From NCBI RefSeq assembly GCF_029581395.1, contig NZ_CP121113.1, positions 1,918,001 through 1,982,000 of the forward strand: a stretch of 64,000 nucleotides of DNA. The letters are read 5' to 3'. The notes under the pieces were generated by a model, which did not search any database, was not told where the DNA came from, and worked only from the letters and a program-made list of their open reading frames with translations. The stretch comes from Roseinatronobacter sp. S2. Lineage in GTDB: Bacteria > Pseudomonadota > Alphaproteobacteria > Rhodobacterales > Rhodobacteraceae. The position numbers and the translations under genes are program-made. Of this stretch, positions 1 to 8,347 are shown in pieces (position 1 is the first letter of the stretch; each line of letters begins with the position of its first letter).

Positions 1-955
1 AGTTCAGCGCCAGTTGCAGGGTGAATACCTCACGCCGGTTCAGCACGATCAGGGGCAACAGAAAGTCGTTCCAGCGCGACAGGATCGAGAAGATCGCCAC
101 CACAGCCAGCGCGGGGGAAGACAATGGCAGGATGATGCGCCAGAATATCCGCCACTCGCTTGCGTGATCCATGCGTGCCGCCTCGATCAGCTCATCGGGG
201 ATGGTCAGCATATATTGCCGCAGCAAAAACACCCCTGTGGGCGTGGCCACCGTCGGCAGGATCACGCCCCACAGATTGCCGACCAACCCCAACTGCGCGA
301 CTATCAGATAGGTTGGCACCAGCACCACTGTTGCAGGGATCATCAGTGTCGCGAGGATGCTCAGCAACGCGACATTGCTGCCCCGGAAACGGTATTTCGA
401 CAGGGCGAAGGCCGCCATTGAGTTCATGATCAGAGTGATGACTGTGGCGACCACAGTGATGAAGAGGCTGTTATAGACATAGCGCCACAGATCCGCGCCC
501 TGCGCCGTCAGCAGATTGACATAGTTCTCGATATGGAAATGGACCTGGCGTAGCGGCGCGGCATTGGCGACCGGAACAGTTATCGGGCCCGCTGCGACAT
601 TGTCGGGGTCAATCATCTGGGCATTCAGCCCCACCCGACGGGTCTGGGCAAGAATGACTGTCTCACCGTCCTCCATTTGCACCTCGAACAGCGGAAGCGG
701 GTTCGCGTAGCCTTCCACCACAACCGACTCGATTGTTTCGGGTAGAACGGTGGGCGGAAACTCGTTGAGGTTCGAGGGGGATTTGAACGAGGACAGAACC
801 AGCCACATCACCGGCGCGAACATGACGAACAGCCCGAGCAACAGGAAGCCATAGGTCAGGTAATCCGCCAGATCGAAGCCCTTGCGGCCACGCCGCCCGG
901 TCAGCAGTGCCCGGATCATCGAGGGATTGTTTGTGTTGTGAGTTGCGTCATCCAT
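1..955 (-). CDS. Carbohydrate ABC transporter permease, MalG-like (3' end cut by window edge)
   Basis: This is the second inner-membrane permease of a CUT1-type sugar importer. The reading frame opens at ATG 953-955 and runs off the left edge without a stop. After a first hydrophobic segment there is a long periplasmic stretch of about 100 residues, then further membrane segments. The cytoplasmic EAA loop that docks the ATPase is visible as EAARMDHASEWRIFWRIILP, with His where Gly is usual. The start overlaps the end of the MalF-like gene by 8 bp, so the two are translationally coupled. The ATPase gene would lie beyond the window. The substrate cannot be read from sequence; the neighbouring Gfo/Idh oxidoreductases suggest a sugar or polyol. 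Confidence 0.88.
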   Translation of the reverse strand, partial: MDDATHNTNNPSMIRALLTGRRGRKGFDLADYLTYGFLLLGLFVMFAPVMWLVLSSFKSPSNLNEFPPTVLPETIESVVVEGYANPLPLFEVQMEDGETVILAQTRRVGLNAQMIDPDNVAAGPITVPVANAAPLRQVHFHIENYVNLLTAQGADLWRYVYNSLFITVVATVITLIMNSMAAFALSKYRFRGSNVALLSILATLMIPATVVLVPTYLIVAQLGLVGNLWGVILPTVATPTGVFLLRQYMLTIPDELIEAARMDHASEWRIFWRIILPLSSPALAVVAIFSILSRWNDFLLPLIVLNRREVFTLQLALN

Positions 956-1946
956 TGTTCGTCTTACGCGAGAAGTAGAGTTGAAGCATGGTGAAGATCA
1001 GCAGGGCCGCCCCGAGCAGCAGCGAGGCGGCTGCGGCCAGTCCGAAGTTGCGCGGCTGCGCTGCAAAGCCGGTTTCGTAGATGTATTGAACCAGCAGCAT
1101 CGTCGCCGAGCCCGGCCCGCCGCCGGTCAGCACATAGATTTCGTCAAATGTCTGCACAGAGCGGATGACACACAGGATGAAAACGACCAGCAGCATCGGA
1201 CGCAGCAAGGGCAGCGTTATTCTGGTAAAGACCCGCCAGTGACTGGCCGAGTCCATCTTGGCGGCTTCATAGACATCGCGCGGGATCGCCTGAAGGCCGG
1301 CCAGGAGGATGATGGTGAAAAAGCCCATATGCGCCCAGACAGTGATGAAGACTGTCCAGAAGAAGGCAGTATTGGGAAACACCAGCCAGTTGACGGCATC
1401 AAACCCCATCGAGGTCAGGATTCCGTTCAGCACGCCGTTGCGCTGTAGAATCCACTGCCAGATCAGCGCTACCACCACAGGCGAGAGCATGACCGGAAAG
1501 AAGAACACGCCGCGAAAGAACCCGCGCCCGCGGATATTGCGGTTCAGGCAGATCGCTGTGATCAGGGAAATCCCGATCATGCAGATAACCTGTATCGGCA
1601 CGAAGACCATTGTGTTCCACAGCGCGCGCCAAAACAGGTCGCGCGAACAGGTCGATGGGTCAAGGAAGCTCTGGCAATCGAATAACGTCTCGTAATTGCG
1701 CCCGCCGACCCATGGCCTGTCGACCGGAAAGAGGCGGTCGCTGCCGGTCATGGAGTAGAAGACGTTGATAAAGACTGGTAGCAATGAAAACAGCAGAACT
1801 GCACCGAGGTTGGGGCCCAGAAACACCCAGGGCATTTTCTTGATCCCGATCAACCGCTGAATGCCATACATTAAAGGCTCAATGGCCCTGGCAGGCGATG
1901 TGATCACTGCGACGGCCGCACCGCCAATAGCGCCTTTGCGCATCAT
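948..1946 (-). CDS. Carbohydrate ABC transporter permease, MalF-like
   Basis: First permease of the CUT1 importer, 332 residues with about six membrane segments. The EAA loop is present as EAAKMDSASHWRVFTRITLP near residues 220-240, with Ser in the usual Gly position. Two adjacent ATG codons (1944-1946 and 1941-1943) follow a GGAG element on the minus strand; either could start the protein. It lies 73 bp downstream of the binding-protein gene and overlaps the next permease by 8 bp, so the order is binding protein, MalF, MalG. Family membership is clear; the transported sugar is unknown. Confidence 0.9.
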   Translation of the reverse strand: MMRKGAIGGAAVAVITSPARAIEPLMYGIQRLIGIKKMPWVFLGPNLGAVLLFSLLPVFINVFYSMTGSDRLFPVDRPWVGGRNYETLFDCQSFLDPSTCSRDLFWRALWNTMVFVPIQVICMIGISLITAICLNRNIRGRGFFRGVFFFPVMLSPVVVALIWQWILQRNGVLNGILTSMGFDAVNWLVFPNTAFFWTVFITVWAHMGFFTIILLAGLQAIPRDVYEAAKMDSASHWRVFTRITLPLLRPMLLVVFILCVIRSVQTFDEIYVLTGGGPGSATMLLVQYIYETGFAAQPRNFGLAAAASLLLGAALLIFTMLQLYFSRKTNNG

Positions 1947-1978
1947 CCTACTCCGCTGTGTTTGTCATTGTCAGGTGG

Positions 1979-2000
1979 CGGACGGCGCCGTGACGCCGCC
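1979..2000 (-). other. Short GC-rich stem-loop between binding protein and permease genes
   Basis: In the 73-bp gap between the binding-protein gene and the MalF-like gene, CGGCG (1983-1987) pairs with CGCCG (1994-1998) across a six-base loop, and the stem extends with one bulge. Hairpins at this place in sugar ABC operons often protect the upstream message and make the binding protein more abundant than the permeases. There is no T-run, so it is not a classical terminator. That role is inference. Confidence 0.3.
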
Positions 2001-2019
2001 CGTGATGTCCCTGGTGGGC

Positions 2020-3291
2020 CTAGTTGGCCGCCTCGATCGCCAGCGTGACATCTTGCTCGATCCGGGCCACAGCGGCATCGACAGTCAACTCGTTATTGAG
2101 CACCTGACTGATCCGGGTCGTCAGCGAGTTCATCAATGCCCGCTGATAACGCCAGCCCTGAAAGCGGTAGGCTGCGTCGTCCATTTTGGGGATCTGGTTG
2201 ATGAAGGTGCCGAGGGCTTCCTGCGTCCGGTCAGACGCGCCCGGATAGGTTACGCCGCGCTCGATCAGTGTTGCGCTGGCCGGGATTTCAACTGAAGCCG
2301 CCAGAACCTCTTCCAGATTTTCGGGCTGCGCGAGGTAATTGATGAATTGGCCCATGATTTCGGGATGCGCGCTGTGCTGGAAGGCCACCATCGCCCCGCC
2401 ACCCGGCATCACAGTGCAGGAACCGGGTCCGCAGGGGGCGTCGATCGCACGCCAGTCGAACAGATCACCGACCTCGCGATCAACCTGGTTGAGCGCCCAT
2501 GAGCCGCCGAAATACATCACTGTATCTGCGTTCAGGAAATCGGTGAACAGCTCGCGATGCGTGGCCCCGCCGACCGCACCCCATAGATCCATGGGCATGG
2601 TGCCATCGCGATGCCATTCGACGAATTGCGCAATGGCGTCACGCAGGGCGTCATCGACCACCAGATTGCCATCTTCATCGACCAGCTCGGCGCCATAGCT
2701 GATGGCGAGGCTGGCAAAACGGTGGCCCGATCTGTCCATGGCCATCGGAAAGTCCGTGCCCGTCGCCGCAGCGACCTGCCGTGTGGCTTCGGCCCAATCC
2801 TCCCAGGTTGCGCCCTCTTCGGGGACGTCCACACCTGCCTGCTCGAAGAGCGTTAGGTTCACATAGCCACCATTCACAGTCAGCGTCGACGGCTTGCCAT
2901 TGATCGCCGTGCTGTCGGGATCGTCCCCGCGCAGCCATTGCAGCGTCTGGCCATATTCGCTCTCGAAAAATTCCGCATCGACCCAATCCGTCAAGTCGAC
3001 ATAGTAGCGGCTGAGCCCGCCCAGATCGGTGACGATTGCGCCGTCCGGCCCATCGCTCGATTCCAGTTGCACCGGCAAGCTTTCCAGCAAGACCTGGTAG
3101 GCGACCTGTTCCAGCACAACAGTCTGCCCAGGATTTTCGGCGTTATAGCGTTCGACAACTGGCGCCAGTGTCGGGCAGCCATAGCCGTTCACGTCGCACC
3201 ATATGACAACCTGTTGTGCGCCAGCCGTCCCCGCAGTGGCGGCGAATACCAGGCCCGCAGCGCTGGACATCCGCAGTTTTGAAATACTCAT
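2020..3291 (-). CDS. Sugar ABC transporter substrate-binding protein (family 1)
   Basis: Periplasmic extracellular solute-binding protein of the CUT1 importer, 423 residues from the chosen start. ATG 3289-3291 follows GGAGG at a good distance; an upstream ATG at 3372 would add 27 charged residues before the signal peptide and is less likely. The N-terminus shows a Sec signal with a basic start, a hydrophobic core and likely cleavage after AGA, giving mature QQVVIWCDVNG. The size and the run of the C-terminal half fit MalE/UgpB-like proteins. It is the first gene of the minus-strand operon and faces the Gfo/Idh operon across a 280-bp control region with two GntR-type operators. Ligand unknown, probably a carbohydrate. 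Confidence 0.9.
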   Translation of the reverse strand: MSISKLRMSSAAGLVFAATAGTAGAQQVVIWCDVNGYGCPTLAPVVERYNAENPGQTVVLEQVAYQVLLESLPVQLESSDGPDGAIVTDLGGLSRYYVDLTDWVDAEFFESEYGQTLQWLRGDDPDSTAINGKPSTLTVNGGYVNLTLFEQAGVDVPEEGATWEDWAEATRQVAAATGTDFPMAMDRSGHRFASLAISYGAELVDEDGNLVVDDALRDAIAQFVEWHRDGTMPMDLWGAVGGATHRELFTDFLNADTVMYFGGSWALNQVDREVGDLFDWRAIDAPCGPGSCTVMPGGGAMVAFQHSAHPEIMGQFINYLAQPENLEEVLAASVEIPASATLIERGVTYPGASDRTQEALGTFINQIPKMDDAAYRFQGWRYQRALMNSLTTRISQVLNNELTVDAAVARIEQDVTLAIEAAN

Positions 3292-3370
3292 GACTTCCTC
3301 CCTTTCCTTCCCCCTAGATCTCCCTTCGATGGCGGCATCCTTGCGGTGCCGCCGATCAAGAATATTCTGC

Positions 3371-3387
3371 ATTTGGTCTTACCAGAT
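3371..3387. promoter_or_regulatory. Putative FadR-subfamily (GntR) operator, copy 1
   Basis: The sequence ATTTGGTCTTACCAGAT contains TGGT-N3-ACCA (core 3374-3384). That is the layout of sites bound by FadR-subfamily GntR proteins such as PdhR and LldR. The identical 11-bp core recurs at 3512-3522, 138 bp away. This copy lies 83 bp upstream of the start of the binding-protein gene. The GntR gene at 5717-6490, in the plus-strand operon, is the obvious candidate to bind it. The assignment is inference from pattern and context. Confidence 0.65.
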
Positions 3388-3485
3388 TATCAACGATAAG
3401 TTTCTGCAATTTTTCTGAGTGCATAAATATCAATTAATATCATAATGTTATAGACAAATTCCGAACCATTTCACATTGGAAGCCG

Positions 3486-3513
3486 TTGACAGGGGCAGAA
3501 ATATCAGTATCTG
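3486..3513 (+). promoter_or_regulatory. Putative promoter of the Gfo/Idh-Gfo/Idh-GntR operon
   Basis: A perfect TTGACA (3486-3491) is followed after 16 bases by TATCTG (3508-3513). The second operator copy overlaps this -10 element, so a bound repressor would block transcription. The first gene starts 58 bp downstream. The -10 matches the consensus at three of six positions, so the exact start point is uncertain. Confidence 0.5.
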
Positions 3514-3524
3514 GTCTTACCAAT
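3509..3524. promoter_or_regulatory. Putative FadR-subfamily (GntR) operator, copy 2
   Basis: ATCTGGTCTTACCAAT carries the same TGGTCTTACCA core (3512-3522) as copy 1. It overlaps the predicted -10 of the rightward promoter and lies 48 bp before the first gene. Two identical sites flanking a divergent intergenic region suggest joint control, and possibly looping, of the transporter and enzyme operons. Binding by the locally encoded GntR protein is inferred. Confidence 0.65.
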
Positions 3525-3571
3525 CTAAATGCGTAGGATGAGACGCACCGAAAGCGGAGGAACCAGACCAA

Positions 3572-4582
3572 ATGCCAAGATTTGCAGTTATCGGCATCGA
3601 TCACGGCCATATCTTCGATCATGTGAAAGGATTGCTCGCCGAGGGGTGGGAGCTGGCCGGTCACTGTCCCGAAACCTCTGTGCCAGCGCTTCTGAAAACC
3701 TTCGAAGATGCCTATCCCGACTCGCCGCGCACAGCGCGCGCGGCTTTGTTCGACGATGAGTCCATCGACGTGATCTGCACCGCTGCCATTCCGTGTGACC
3801 GCGCGGGAATTGCCATGACCGCCATGCGGAACGGGAAGGACGTCATTTCTGACAAGCCGGGCGTCACCACGTTCACACAGCTTGCCCAGATCGAGAAAAC
3901 GATTGCCGAGACGGGCCGGATTTTCTCGGTCTGCTTTACCGAACGCTTTTCCGTCAGATCGGCAGAGAAGGCGGGTAAGCTGGTGGGAAACGGTGCGATT
4001 GGTCAGGTGATCCAGACTTTGGGAACCGGCCCCCACCGCCTTGGAAGCGGCCGTCCTGACTGGTTCTACAAACATGATGCTTTCGGCGGGATCCTCGTGG
4101 ATATCGGTTCGCATCAGATCGACCAGTTTCTGTTCTACACCGGGTCGGAAACCGCCGAAGTCGCGACCAGTTCAGTCGGCAATTTCGCCAATCAGTCCAC
4201 GCCCGAATTCGAGGATTTCGGTGATCTGGTTCTGCGTAGCGAGAAGGCCACGGGCTATATCCGTGTCGACTGGTTCACGCCCGACGGCCTGCCGACATGG
4301 GGTGACGGTCGCCTTGTGATCCTGGGCACAGAGGGTTATATCGAACTGCGCAAATATGTCGATATCGCTGGGCGTGACGGCAAGGATCACCTGTTCCTCG
4401 TGAACAAGCGGGGCGTCGAATACATTGACTGTTCGACCGAACCCAAAAGCTATTTCCGCAATTTCGCCAATGATGTGCGCGACCGCACCGAGACCGCGAT
4501 GACCCAACGCCATGTGTTGGAAGTATGTCGCCTCTCGCTGGAGGCCCAGAGCAAAGCCACGAAGCTGGCCAAGAAAGACTGA
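3572..4582 (+). CDS. Gfo/Idh/MocA family oxidoreductase
   Basis: NAD(P)-dependent sugar or polyol dehydrogenase of the Gfo/Idh/MocA class, 336 residues. The Rossmann N-terminus reads AVIGIDHGHIFDH, the subfamily variant in which GxDHxH replaces the usual GxGxxG. The EKP motif appears as DKP near residue 95, and the C-terminal alpha/beta domain follows. ATG 3572-3574 has GGAGGAA ten bases upstream. It is the first gene of a three-gene operon, with 11 bp to the next gene. The divergent sugar transporter suggests it oxidises the imported compound or a derivative. The substrate is not predictable. Confidence 0.87.
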   Translation: MPRFAVIGIDHGHIFDHVKGLLAEGWELAGHCPETSVPALLKTFEDAYPDSPRTARAALFDDESIDVICTAAIPCDRAGIAMTAMRNGKDVISDKPGVTTFTQLAQIEKTIAETGRIFSVCFTERFSVRSAEKAGKLVGNGAIGQVIQTLGTGPHRLGSGRPDWFYKHDAFGGILVDIGSHQIDQFLFYTGSETAEVATSSVGNFANQSTPEFEDFGDLVLRSEKATGYIRVDWFTPDGLPTWGDGRLVILGTEGYIELRKYVDIAGRDGKDHLFLVNKRGVEYIDCSTEPKSYFRNFANDVRDRTETAMTQRHVLEVCRLSLEAQSKATKLAKKD

Positions 4583-4593
4583 GGAGGAAGAGA

Positions 4594-5658
4594 ATGTCTG
4601 AAAAACTGCGCGTCGCGGTGATCGGGGCTGGCATCGCCGAGCGTCACCTGAGCGGCTATCAATGGAACAAGGAAAAATTCGACGTAAGGGTTCTTTGCGC
4701 GCTGGATGATGACCGCGCGCGATCTGTGGCCGAACGCTTCGGGGTGGCTGAGCTGACGGAGGACTTCGACAAGGTTATCGAACGCGATGATATCGATGTG
4801 GTGGATATCTGCACCCCGCCCAACCTGCATTTCGAAATGTGCAAGAAAGCCATCAAGGCTGGCAAGCATGTGATCTGCGAGAAGCCGCTTTTCGGCTCGC
4901 TTGCCGAGGTCGACGAGATGACCCGGATCGTGGAGGGGACAGATCGCAAGCTGATGCCTATCTTTCAGTATCGCTATGGCACTGGCCTGCAGAAGCTCAA
5001 GCATCTGGTCGATGCCGGTCTGACCGGCAAGCCCTTCATGACCACCATAGAGACGCATTGGTGGCGCGGCCCGGACTATTACGACGTGCCATGGCGCGGC
5101 AAATGGGCCACTGAACTGGGCGGCGGGCTGCTCGGACATGCGATTCATGCACATGACATGCTCAATTATATCCATGGCGACTGTCAGGACGTCTTTGCCT
5201 ATGGCGACACCTTGGTAAACCAGATCGAGGTCGAGGACACCATGGCGCTTGCGGTCCGGATGCAGAACGGCTCGCTCGCGACGCTGTCCATGACCCTTGG
5301 CTCGCGCAAGGAGATATCCCGCCTGCGTTTCTGCTATCATGATCTTGTCGCGGAATCGATCACTGAACCCTACACTATGGGGCGCGATCCTTGGGTATTC
5401 ACTGCGGGCACAGCCGAACACCAGAAGCGGGTCGACGACTTCCTTGCCGAACTTCCGCTGGCCGAGGATGGTTATACCCGGCAATTCGAGTTGTTCTATC
5501 ATGCTATCGTCAATGGGGGTGCCTTGCCGGTCACATTGCACGATGCGCGCAATTCGCTTGAACTGGTGACCGCTGGCTATTATTCGCAGCGCATGGGGCG
5601 GTCCGTGGCGTTGCCGATCACTGAAGAACACCCGCTCTACAAATCCTGGCTGCCATAG
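4594..5658 (+). CDS. Gfo/Idh/MocA family oxidoreductase
   Basis: Second Gfo/Idh/MocA dehydrogenase of the operon, 354 residues from ATG 4594, which follows a strong GAGGAGGAAGA ribosome-binding site. An earlier in-frame start at 4525 lies inside the preceding gene and is unlikely. The Rossmann motif VAVIGAGIAERHL and the ICEKP motif near residue 93 are canonical, unlike the first gene. It therefore probably catalyses a different step, such as oxidation at another carbon or reduction of a keto-sugar. The two dehydrogenases may act in sequence. Family assignment is firm; the substrate is unknown. Confidence 0.88.
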   Translation: MSEKLRVAVIGAGIAERHLSGYQWNKEKFDVRVLCALDDDRARSVAERFGVAELTEDFDKVIERDDIDVVDICTPPNLHFEMCKKAIKAGKHVICEKPLFGSLAEVDEMTRIVEGTDRKLMPIFQYRYGTGLQKLKHLVDAGLTGKPFMTTIETHWWRGPDYYDVPWRGKWATELGGGLLGHAIHAHDMLNYIHGDCQDVFAYGDTLVNQIEVEDTMALAVRMQNGSLATLSMTLGSRKEISRLRFCYHDLVAESITEPYTMGRDPWVFTAGTAEHQKRVDDFLAELPLAEDGYTRQFELFYHAIVNGGALPVTLHDARNSLELVTAGYYSQRMGRSVALPITEEHPLYKSWLP

Positions 5659-5716
5659 GCTATGGAAAATGTGGTCGGCGGCAGATCCCGGTAACACGCG
5701 GCACGAAAGGTTTCAG

Positions 5717-6490
5717 ATGCCAAAGTCGTCCCGCCCAATCCACCCTGGCGACAACCAGCGCCTGTATCAGACCGTTGCGCGGCAACTGGCCACTATCATC
5801 GAAGAACACGCCGCCGATCCGGATTGGCGTGTTCCCTCCGAGCGCGAGCTGGCCGAGGAACTCGGCGTCAGCCGGCCTGTTATTCGCGAAGCTGTCATCG
5901 CGCTCGAGATGAAAGGCATTGTCGAAGTGCGCGGCCGCGCGGGCATAACGATCCTGCGCCGCTCAGGCATACGCTCGGCCCTTGAAACCGCCTTGGTTCT
6001 GTCCGAAATGGATGCGGGCCCCGGCCCGTTCGAGTTGCTGGAGGCACGTATGGCCATCGAGTCGAGCGCTGCGGGCCTCGCGGCGGAGCGGGCCACGCGC
6101 TATGACGAGCTCGAACTCGAAGAATGCATCGCCCAGATGGAGCAGGAGACCGACGTGCTGCTGCTCCATGAGCAGGGCGACCGGAGATTTCACATGACCA
6201 TCGCCCGGATGACTGGAAATTCGGTGATCGTCTCTATGGTCGAGGCACTTTGGCAGCAACGGGACCGATCACCGATGTGGCGCAAGCTGCACGAACATAT
6301 CTATCCCGCAAGCGTCCGCCCGCTCTGGGTGGGCGATCACCATGCGATCCTTGCGGCCATCCGCCTGCGCAACCGTGAGGCCGCCTATAACGCCATGGCG
6401 CGCCACTTGCGGAACGTAATTAACGAATTGCTCGAAGCGGACGAGCGCGGCCGCATCTGCACTGGAGAAACGGACCGCAAGGTTCGATAG
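5717..6490 (+). CDS. GntR-family transcriptional regulator, FadR subfamily (FCD domain)
   Basis: DNA-binding regulator of 257 residues. The N-terminal winged helix spans roughly residues 15-80, with PSERELAEELGVSRPVIREA as the recognition helix region. The C-terminal FCD domain shows the metal-site pattern with FHMTIARMTGN and GDHHAILAAI. ATG 5717 is preceded by AAAGG; an upstream start at 5669 is possible but has no good ribosome-binding site. It is the third gene of the plus-strand operon. FadR-subfamily proteins bind TGGT-N3-ACCA sites, and two such sites lie at 3374-3384 and 3512-3522 upstream of this operon. It most likely represses both divergent operons and autoregulates, released by a sugar acid or related effector. 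Confidence 0.9.
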   Translation: MPKSSRPIHPGDNQRLYQTVARQLATIIEEHAADPDWRVPSERELAEELGVSRPVIREAVIALEMKGIVEVRGRAGITILRRSGIRSALETALVLSEMDAGPGPFELLEARMAIESSAAGLAAERATRYDELELEECIAQMEQETDVLLLHEQGDRRFHMTIARMTGNSVIVSMVEALWQQRDRSPMWRKLHEHIYPASVRPLWVGDHHAILAAIRLRNREAAYNAMARHLRNVINELLEADERGRICTGETDRKVR

Positions 6491-6710
6491 ACACGCGCCG
6501 ACGCACACAGGCGTAGCTGCCGCATAGCCCCCCAAAATCGCGTTTGAAATTTGACAGCGGCGTCATTTACCATCTGCCGAAGGTGTTGCGCACGCGCCCG
6601 GCCTTCAGTGCGGGTTCCGGATCGGCGTCTGGACAGGCGCGTGCCATCATCCTCGCCGCGAAGCCCGATCACATGTGTGCCCGCCGACCGCCGTTCAATG
6701 TTTGCTCAGA

Positions 6711-7004
6711 TCAGGAAAGCGAAACATAGTCAATTTCCTGAAAAGCAGTGACTTCAGACTGCCAGAATTCCTTTACAAATTCGGTATGCGTCGGATGGCG
6801 ATTATAGGCATCATATGCCGATTGGTCATCAAACTCCATGGAGAAGCCGAAAGCAAAGCTGCACTTTGGGCTGACTTGCCGAAGCTGTTCAAATTTTTTG
6901 ACACCGGGGATTTCAGCAAGAACTAAAGCTTTCTTCATGAAAGCCAGCTCTGCCTCTGAACCGGCCGAATGACGAAGTGTGAACGCAACGGTATGTCTGA
7001 TCAT
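6711..7004 (-). CDS. Dabb-family (stress-responsive A/B barrel) protein
   Basis: Small 97-residue protein of the Dabb ferredoxin-like family. It starts with MIRHTVAFTLRH, has the typical middle element FAFGFSMEFDDQSAYDAYNR and a C-terminal HPTHTEFV helix. ATG 7002-7004 is preceded on the minus strand by AAAGGATAT; a longer form from 7094 has no support. Dabb proteins form dimeric barrels and often sit with sugar-catabolic genes, but their biochemical role is usually not known. It is the last gene of a minus-strand group with a LacI regulator and a decayed isomerase. Confidence 0.85.
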   Translation of the reverse strand: MIRHTVAFTLRHSAGSEAELAFMKKALVLAEIPGVKKFEQLRQVSPKCSFAFGFSMEFDDQSAYDAYNRHPTHTEFVKEFWQSEVTAFQEIDYVSLS

Positions 7005-7124
7005 TTCTATATCCTTTCGAAGGTTATGTCCGTTTCGTGGGACGAAGACAGTCAGATTTCTGTCTGGCTGTTTGGGTTCTGGCTTACTAGTCACATGGAG
7101 TGGGCATCGTTTGCCCCCTGTGTA

Positions 7125-7294
7125 TCAGTGGATGTCGCACCAAAATGGGAGCCGTGTGTCGAAGGTCGGAATCTGCGCACCGTTGTAGGCCATCCCGCAG
7201 CCCATCTGGGAATGTTCTTCAGGCTGTTGAAAGGCGCCTCATGGCCTGTGAACTGCGCCAGAAATAGTCCCGGCCCTTTGATTTGGGTTGTCAT
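7125..7294 (-). pseudogene. Remnant of a sugar-phosphate isomerase/epimerase (N-terminus only)
   Basis: The reading frame from ATG 7294 begins MTTQIKGPGLFLAQF, then EAPFNSLKNIPRWAAG. This closely resembles the start of IolE-like TIM-barrel sugar-phosphate isomerases. At about 7190-7200 the match jumps frame: the continuation AYNGAQIPTFDTRLPFW lies in another frame and stops at 7125. Only about 55 of the usual 300 or so residues remain, so this is a truncated, frameshifted relic. It begins 12 bp after the LacI gene on the same strand, so the regulator probably once led an operon with this isomerase. Confidence 0.72.
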
Positions 7295-7306
7295 TTCATA
7301 ATCTTG

Positions 7307-8347
7307 TTAGATGTCTTCCTGTATTCCGCGCGTGGTAGTGAAGCGATCCGCGTCAGGGACATCAAGCCCTTGCATTGGTGGCTTTTCCGGCTCGCGTATC
7401 GCCTGAACTGCCGCATTTGCGAGAAACCGTCCCGCTTTGCCCAGATCTTCCTGTACCGCCATAATTTCTGGCCTGAAAAGGCTCAGAAAAGGAACAGCTT
7501 CCTTGGCGCATATATCGATGTCATGGCCAAGTCTGCGCCCTAGTGCTTCGAGCGCCGAAACAGACGCCATCGTCGTGGCTGCCGCAGCGCAGATGATGCC
7601 ATCCACACTGGGCGATGCGTGCAATTTGCGCCGCATCGCCTGATCCACCTGCGGGGTCGGGCTGTCATTGTTCGCCCCCTCCAGCGTTTCGAAGATGACG
7701 CCATGCGTTTCGGCAATCGTGCGTGCCCCGTCGATCATATGGTGTGCATAGGACTGTGATAGGGGCGGTGCGACCATGACCACATGGCGGCGACCCTTTT
7801 CCGCCAGCTTCTGCATGGTGATTTTGCCAAAAGCAATATTGTCGAAGTCGAAATAGGGCAGTTCCTCACTCCAGTTTGACCGTCCATGTGTAACGAAGGG
7901 AAAGTTATGCTCCCGCAGATAGGCCAGCCGTGCATCCTCGGGTTCAATCTGGTTCAGGATCACCGCGTCGGCCGAACCTGTCTCGACGATGTAGCGGATC
8001 GGCCTCATGATATCCTCGGCTGGAAAATACGGCGTCACAATCAGATGATAGGGTGTGTTCAGCAATTCCCCGGCAATTGAAGATATGAGCCTGCCGACAT
8101 GGTTCATCACATCATACTCTGTCGACATGACGAGACTGATTACATTCGTCCGCCCGGTGCGTAGGCGAACTCCCGCACGATTCGGAACATATCCGATTTC
8201 TTTTGCGATTCTCCTGACCAGAATTTTCGTCTCATTCCCGATATCGGGAGCGTCGCTTAATGCGCGCGACACTGTCGGCACAGCCAGACCACTCAGGCCC
8301 GCGATCGTCTTGAGCGTCGGCTTTGACCCGCGTTTGATTATTGCCAC
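7307..8347 (-). CDS. LacI-family transcriptional regulator
   Basis: Regulator of 346 residues. The N-terminal helix-turn-helix (residues 10-60) reads TLKTIAGLSGLAVPTVSRAL, followed by the hinge segment VPNRAGVRLRTGRTNVI. The C-terminal periplasmic-binding-protein-like domain for the sugar effector covers the rest. It is separated by 565 bp from the plus-strand isomerase gene at 8913, so it may control that operon, its own, or both. The downstream isomerase of its own operon is decayed. No convincing LacI-type operator was found nearby. Confidence 0.9.
   Translation of the reverse strand: MAIIKRGSKPTLKTIAGLSGLAVPTVSRALSDAPDIGNETKILVRRIAKEIGYVPNRAGVRLRTGRTNVISLVMSTEYDVMNHVGRLISSIAGELLNTPYHLIVTPYFPAEDIMRPIRYIVETGSADAVILNQIEPEDARLAYLREHNFPFVTHGRSNWSEELPYFDFDNIAFGKITMQKLAEKGRRHVVMVAPPLSQSYAHHMIDGARTIAETHGVIFETLEGANNDSPTPQVDQAMRRKLHASPSVDGIICAAAATTMASVSALEALGRRLGHDIDICAKEAVPFLSLFRPEIMAVQEDLGKAGRFLANAAVQAIREPEKPPMQGLDVPDADRFTTTRGIQEDI

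Noticed and set aside
4450..5697. Long open minus-strand frame of 415 codons
   Set aside because: It is antisense to two clear Gfo/Idh genes with ribosome-binding sites and has no recognisable product.
6544..6729. Plus-strand frame of 61 codons after the GntR gene
   Set aside because: No ribosome-binding site, no family, and its end overlaps the supported minus-strand Dabb gene.
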